Below are positions 60,584 to 64,000 of a stretch of DNA of 64,000 nucleotides, one piece after another; position 1 is the first letter of the stretch, and every line of letters begins with the position of its first letter. The notes beneath the pieces were generated by a model. It was not told where the DNA came from. It searched no databases and saw only the letters and a program-made list of their open reading frames with translations. The stretch spans positions 2,823,586 to 2,887,585 of the forward strand of contig LR594584.1 in assembly GCA_901538445.1 (NCBI GenBank). The letters are read 5' to 3'. Source of the stretch: Gemmataceae bacterium (lineage in GTDB: Bacteria; Planctomycetota; Planctomycetia; Gemmatales; Gemmataceae). The position numbers and the translations under genes are program-made.

Positions 60584-61888
60584 CTACCAGTTCGGGCGGA
60601 ACGCCTCGGCCTTGTGGCGGGACTTGTGGAACGCCTCGGCCAGGAACAGGAGTGCCTCGCACCGCGCCCGGAACGCCCGCACCGTCTGCGGGTCGCCGGC
60701 CTTCTCGGTGGCGGCCGCGAGCTTGTCGTAGGCCTTCCAGTCGGTCGGGATGTCGTGGGCCTTCATGCCCGCGGCGAGTTCCGTCTCGATCTTGGCGAAC
60801 CGCTCGGCGATGGCCTCGGTGATCGCGCAGTCGTGCTTCTTGTAGACGTTGAGCGGGCGGTCGGCGTCGTCCCGCGGCGCGGCCGCGCCCTCGGGCTCGC
60901 TCTTCACGTCGATCACCAGCCCGACGAGGCCGGCGAGGATGATGAGCGCGGCGAGGAGGAACAGCGGGACCGCCCCGGGCACCTCGGCCATCCGCAGCGC
61001 GAGCGACAGCAGCGCGACGACGGACCCGGCCCCGAGCGCGGTGAACGGCCACGGCACGGCGCGGCCCCACGCCCGCAGGGCGCGGCGGACCGCCCCCGGG
61101 CCGGCCTTCGCGGCGGCCTTGTCCTTGCCCGGCCCGCCGGGCACGCGGACGAGCATGACCGTGATGTTGTCCGGCCCGCCGCGGAGGTTCGCCATGTGGA
61201 CCAGGAGCTTGGCGGCCTCGTCGAGCGGCATCGCGGTGACGACGGCCCCGATCTCCTGCGGGTGGACCGGGCCGGTGAGCCCGTCGCTGCACAGCAGGAA
61301 CGTGTCGCCGGGCTGGACCGGGTGCGGCCCCTCGACGTCCACCTCGACCTCGGCGTCCGGGCCGAGCGAGCGGATGATGACGTTCTTCTTGAAGTCGCCG
61401 AGTTCGTCCGGGTCGATCCCCTGGCGCTTGGCGATCTCCCACACCCAGGAGTGGTCGAAGGTGAGTTGCTCGGCCTGCCCGTCGCGGATGCGGTAGCACC
61501 GGCTGTCGCCGACGTGCCCGACCCACGCCCCCTCGGGCCGCAACACGAGGGCGGTGCCGGTCGTCCCCAGGCCGCGGAACTCGGGGTTCTCCTCGCCGAT
61601 CGAGTGGATGCCGGCGTTGGTCTCCAGGAACGCCTGCCGCAGGGCGGTGCCGATGCCGTTCTTCGCGTGCTTCAGGTACAGAAACGGGATGTCGCGGACC
61701 GCCTTGGCACTGGCCTTCTCGCCGACCGCGTGGCCGCCCATGCCGTCCGCGACAACGAAGACGTGGCCGCTCGCCTCGTAAGCGGAGGCGTCGACCGCCG
61801 GCTGTGCGGCGCATGCGTCCTGATTGTGGCTCCGCTTCACGCCCACGTCGGTGAGGGCGGCATAGCGGACGGGCTCGAATGCCGGCAC
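60584..61888 (-). CDS. PP2C-type Ser/Thr protein phosphatase, membrane-anchored
   Basis: A 434-residue protein. The N-terminal PP2C domain (1-250) shows ALTDVGVKRSHNQDA, VADGMGGH (46-53), GTTGTALVL, GDSRCYRIRDG, LCSDGLTG and GGPDNITV (237-244), so all metal-binding Asp residues are present. Two membrane helices (about 281-299 and 305-327) and a helical cytoplasmic tail follow. It removes phosphate from Ser/Thr and is the natural counterpart of the kinases at 26856 and 46527, though no direct link is shown. The gene is monocistronic-looking with 243 bases upstream of the DUF1553 gene. Confidence 0.95.
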   Translation of the reverse strand: MPAFEPVRYAALTDVGVKRSHNQDACAAQPAVDASAYEASGHVFVVADGMGGHAVGEKASAKAVRDIPFLYLKHAKNGIGTALRQAFLETNAGIHSIGEENPEFRGLGTTGTALVLRPEGAWVGHVGDSRCYRIRDGQAEQLTFDHSWVWEIAKRQGIDPDELGDFKKNVIIRSLGPDAEVEVDVEGPHPVQPGDTFLLCSDGLTGPVHPQEIGAVVTAMPLDEAAKLLVHMANLRGGPDNITVMLVRVPGGPGKDKAAAKAGPGAVRRALRAWGRAVPWPFTALGAGSVVALLSLALRMAEVPGAVPLFLLAALIILAGLVGLVIDVKSEPEGAAAPRDDADRPLNVYKKHDCAITEAIAERFAKIETELAAGMKAHDIPTDWKAYDKLAAATEKAGDPQTVRAFRARCEALLFLAEAFHKSRHKAEAFRPNW

Positions 61889-62135
61889 CGAACGACCCCC
61901 GGGAGAGAATCTACCGTTACCATCCTACGCCATCCCCGGCCGCCGTGCCTCCCCGCCGGCCGGAAATCCGCGCCCGCACCGGCCCCGCGACCGGACCCGG
62001 CCCGCGGGTTGCTCCGCATACCAAACGAGATACCCTGTTCTCCTCGCCCAGTCGATACGCCCGTTACAACCCGCCGCGCCGCCCGCGGTTCCGCGAAGCG
62101 GTCGCACCGGCACGGACCACGAGTACCTTACCCCC

Positions 62136-62915
62136 ATGCTCTTCGCCTGGCTCCGGACCCGCCGCCGCCGGCTCCTCGCCGATCCGTTCCCGCACTGGTG
62201 GACCGGCCACCTCACCAGGAACGTCGCGCACTTCGCGCTGCTCCCGGAGGCGTCGCGGGCCCGGGTCCGGGACGCCGCCCGCGTTATCATTGCCGAAAAG
62301 CGGTGGCACGGCCGCGAGGGGGTGTTTGTCACCGAGGAGATGAAGGTCACGATCGCGGCGCAAGCGGCGCTGCTCCTGCTGGGCGGCGACCACGGGTACT
62401 TCCGACCCGTGAAGGACGTTGTCGTGTTCCCGACCGAGTTCCGCACCCCGGTCCGGGACGACGGGTGGGAGGACGACCGGCTGTCCGAGGTGCCGCTCGC
62501 GGGGCGGGCCGTGGACCGCGGGCCGGTCCTGCTCGCGTGGGACGAGGTGCTCCGCGAGGGCCGCGACCCCGCGGGCGGCCAGAACGTCGTGATCCACGAG
62601 TTCGCCCACCAGCTCGACTTCGACGAGGGGCTCTCGGCGGACGGCCCCGACCTCGGCGACGCGGCGCTCGAGGCGCGCTGGCGGCCCGCGTTCGCATCGC
62701 ACTTCGAGAGACACGAGCGGGACGTGGCGGCGGGGCTGGGAAACCCGCTCTTCACCCCGCACGCGGCCGACGACGAGTACGAGTTCTTCGCCAACGCGAG
62801 CGAATCGTTCTACTGCCGCCCCGCCCTGTTCCGCCGCCGCTACCCGGAGCTGTACCAGCTCCTCGCCGCGTACTACCGGGTCGATCCCGCGGAGTGGTTC
62901 GGCGGAGGCCGCTGA
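62136..62915 (+). CDS. mtfA: MtfA-like zinc peptidase
   Basis: A 259-residue protein of the MtfA (DUF980) family. The metal motif is HEFAHQLDFDEG (about 153-164) with Glu154. EMKVTIAAQAALLLL, YPWVRV-equivalent VFPTEFRTPV and the DEYEFFANASESFY block near 209-222 are typical. In E. coli MtfA is a zinc aminopeptidase that binds the repressor Mlc. No Mlc homologue is seen here. Start ATG at 62136 begins with LRTRRRRLLADPFP, a usual N-terminus. It is divergent from the PP2C gene by about 247 bases. Confidence 0.92.
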   Translation: MLFAWLRTRRRRLLADPFPHWWTGHLTRNVAHFALLPEASRARVRDAARVIIAEKRWHGREGVFVTEEMKVTIAAQAALLLLGGDHGYFRPVKDVVVFPTEFRTPVRDDGWEDDRLSEVPLAGRAVDRGPVLLAWDEVLREGRDPAGGQNVVIHEFAHQLDFDEGLSADGPDLGDAALEARWRPAFASHFERHERDVAAGLGNPLFTPHAADDEYEFFANASESFYCRPALFRRRYPELYQLLAAYYRVDPAEWFGGGR

Positions 62916-63003
62916 GCGATCGGGGGCACCGAAAGTGCGGTTGTGCGGGCGGGCGGCGGCGGGTCACAATGCCGCCCGCCCACGCCTGCCCACGGGAGCC
63001 CCC

Positions 63004-63843
63004 ATGATCTCGCGCCGTAAGTTCCTGGTCCGCTCCGCGCTCGCCGCGGGCACCGGCATTCTCGCCACCGCCGGCTACGGCTTCTGGGAAGCGGCCCACA
63101 TCCGCGTGACGCGGCAGACGGTCCCGGTGCCGAACCTCCCGCCGGCGTTCGAGGGGAAGACCGTTGCCGTTCTTGCCGACCTGCACCACGGGCCGTTCGT
63201 CGGCATCGACTTCATCCGCGAGGCGGTCGCGCTCACGAACTCGCTGACCCCCGACCTCGTCGCGCTCGTCGGCGACTACGCGCACCGCGGAGAGCAGGCT
63301 CACGTCCAGTTGCCGCCGTGCCTCGAAGCGCTCTCGGCACTGTCGGCCCCGCTCGGCGTGTTCGCGGTCCCCGGCAACCACGACATGCAGCGCAGCGGAG
63401 CGGTCTACCGCGATATGATCGCCGCCACGCCGCTCCGTGACCTGACCAACGCCCACGCGGAAGTCACCCTCGACGGGCAGCGCCTGTGGCTCGCGGGGGT
63501 CGATGACCTGTGGTGGGGCAAGCCCAGCCTGCCGACCGCACTCGCGAACATCCCCACAGGTTCCGCCGTCGTGCTGCTGTCGCACAACCCGGACTTTGCC
63601 GAACAGAAACCCGACCCCCGCGTCGGGCTCATTCTGAGCGGCCACACGCACGGCGGTCAGGTCTACCTCGGGAAGGCACCGTGGGTGCCGTCGCAGTACG
63701 GCGAGAAGTACCGTCACGGGCTCGTGCAAGGCCCGAAGTCGCACGTATTCGTGTCGCGGGGCCTGGGAGAGGCCGGCGTTCCCGTGCGGATCAACGTGCC
63801 GCCCGAAGTGTGCTTGCTTACTCTCACGGGCTCTGGTCGGTAG
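63004..63843 (+). CDS. Tat-exported metallophosphoesterase
   Basis: A 279-residue calcineurin-like phosphoesterase with a twin-arginine signal (MISRRKFLVRSALAAGTGI). The metal-binding blocks are ADLHHGPF (D-x-H type), GDYAHRG, GNHDM and GHTHGGQV, in normal order and spacing, as in YaeI-type enzymes. It probably cleaves a phosphodiester, possibly a lipid such as UDP-diacylglucosamine, outside the cytoplasm; the substrate is inferred by family only. The stop codon lies at the very edge of a palindromic repeat (63841-63936). It follows mtfA by 88 bases. Confidence 0.92.
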   Translation: MISRRKFLVRSALAAGTGILATAGYGFWEAAHIRVTRQTVPVPNLPPAFEGKTVAVLADLHHGPFVGIDFIREAVALTNSLTPDLVALVGDYAHRGEQAHVQLPPCLEALSALSAPLGVFAVPGNHDMQRSGAVYRDMIAATPLRDLTNAHAEVTLDGQRLWLAGVDDLWWGKPSLPTALANIPTGSAVVLLSHNPDFAEQKPDPRVGLILSGHTHGGQVYLGKAPWVPSQYGEKYRHGLVQGPKSHVFVSRGLGEAGVPVRINVPPEVCLLTLTGSGR

Positions 63844-63936
63844 GTCACTCGCTCCGCGAGTGACACCGGTTGCCGTTCGCAGCTAACCCGCCTCCTCCTG
63901 AACACCTCGGTGCGACTCGCGGAGCGAGTCGCCTAC
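63841..63936. repeat. Palindromic element overlapping a stop codon
   Basis: The left end TAGGTCACTCGCTCCGCGAG is a small hairpin by itself and the right end GACTCGCGGAGCGAGTCGCC is another. Together they form inverted ends with TAG-G/GCCTA edges. The same type of ends bounds the element at 23463-23712. The TAG of the metallophosphoesterase gene is the first triplet. The 64 bases after it to the window end show no feature. Confidence 0.75.
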
Positions 63937-64000
63937 TTTGTCCGACCATACCGGCCCGCACGCCCTTAGATTCTGACGGATGGCCGGTAAACCTGCTGGT

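Noticed and set aside
58793-63007. 1400-codon open frame on the plus strand across the DUF1553, PP2C and MtfA region
   Set aside because: It runs through several recognised genes on both strands and shows no domain. It is an artefact of high GC and scarce stop codons.

Overview
The window is about 64 kb of very GC-rich bacterial DNA that looks like a planctomycete chromosome of the Gemmata type (Gemmataceae). This rests on protein families characteristic of that group: a DUF1559 protein with a prepilin-like N-terminus, a DUF1501 + PSCyt1/DUF1549/DUF1553 + heme-binding (HEAT/cytochrome c) gene set, two membrane-anchored Ser/Thr kinases with a PP2C phosphatase, DUF1080, Gfo/Idh/MocA, a Fae-like protein, and a Gemmata-type paralogue beginning MTEQEWLNCTDP. 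No rRNA, insertion sequence, integrase, phage module or CRISPR array is visible. One intact tRNA is present.

Layout. 0-4.7 kb: an ethanolamine ammonia-lyase operon on the minus strand (eutB, an APC permease, eutC), preceded by a large palindrome and a gene remnant. 4.7-9.6 kb: forward genes for two hotdog-fold enzymes, gltX, a small unknown protein, a PfkB kinase and a 2H phosphodiesterase, then tRNA-Arg(TCT). 9.7-11 kb: an SDR gene bracketed by the tRNA and a copy of its 3' half. 11-17.4 kb: a secreted HEAT-like protein, a DUF1559 pseudopilin, an SMP-30 protein, two more SDRs, a Fae-like protein and a small HTH-like protein. 17.7-23.5 kb: SprT-like and MOSC proteins, an ABC-2 permease, an ABC exporter whose ATPase motifs are eroded, and an IMPase-family phosphatase. 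23.7-28.8 kb (minus): PQQ-type beta-propeller, hemL, Ser/Thr kinase. 29-40 kb (plus): a 1430-residue membrane protein with a huge charged low-complexity region, nadB, a mannose-1-phosphate guanylyltransferase overlapping ruvX, and a GT35 glucan phosphorylase with a clear intrinsic terminator. 40-46.3 kb (minus): a run of GT4 glycosyltransferase, DUF58, UbiA-type prenyltransferase, HELGH peptidase and an OBAP/DUF1264 protein. 46.5-52 kb: a second kinase, then a divergent Gfo/Idh/MocA - DUF1080 pair, a polytopic membrane protein and DUF1415. 52.7-60.3 kb (minus): the planctomycete DUF1501 set, interrupted by a low-GC secreted protein. 60.6-64 kb: PP2C phosphatase, MtfA-like peptidase and metallophosphoesterase.

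Intergenic spaces are rich in palindromic and tandem elements. The most distinctive is a 20-bp-period tandem array with a G-rich leader, found at two loci (35.3 and 52.2 kb) in opposite orientation. Two copies of a REP-like hairpin (23.6 and 52.5 kb) and two of another palindromic element (23.5 and 63.9 kb) are also present. Most of the gene content is ordinary for the group. The best candidates for new biology are the motif-eroded ABC exporter beside a lone ABC-2 permease, the two-locus 20-bp arrays, the tRNA half-duplication around an SDR gene, and the Fae-like protein that seems to lack the usual catalytic histidine.
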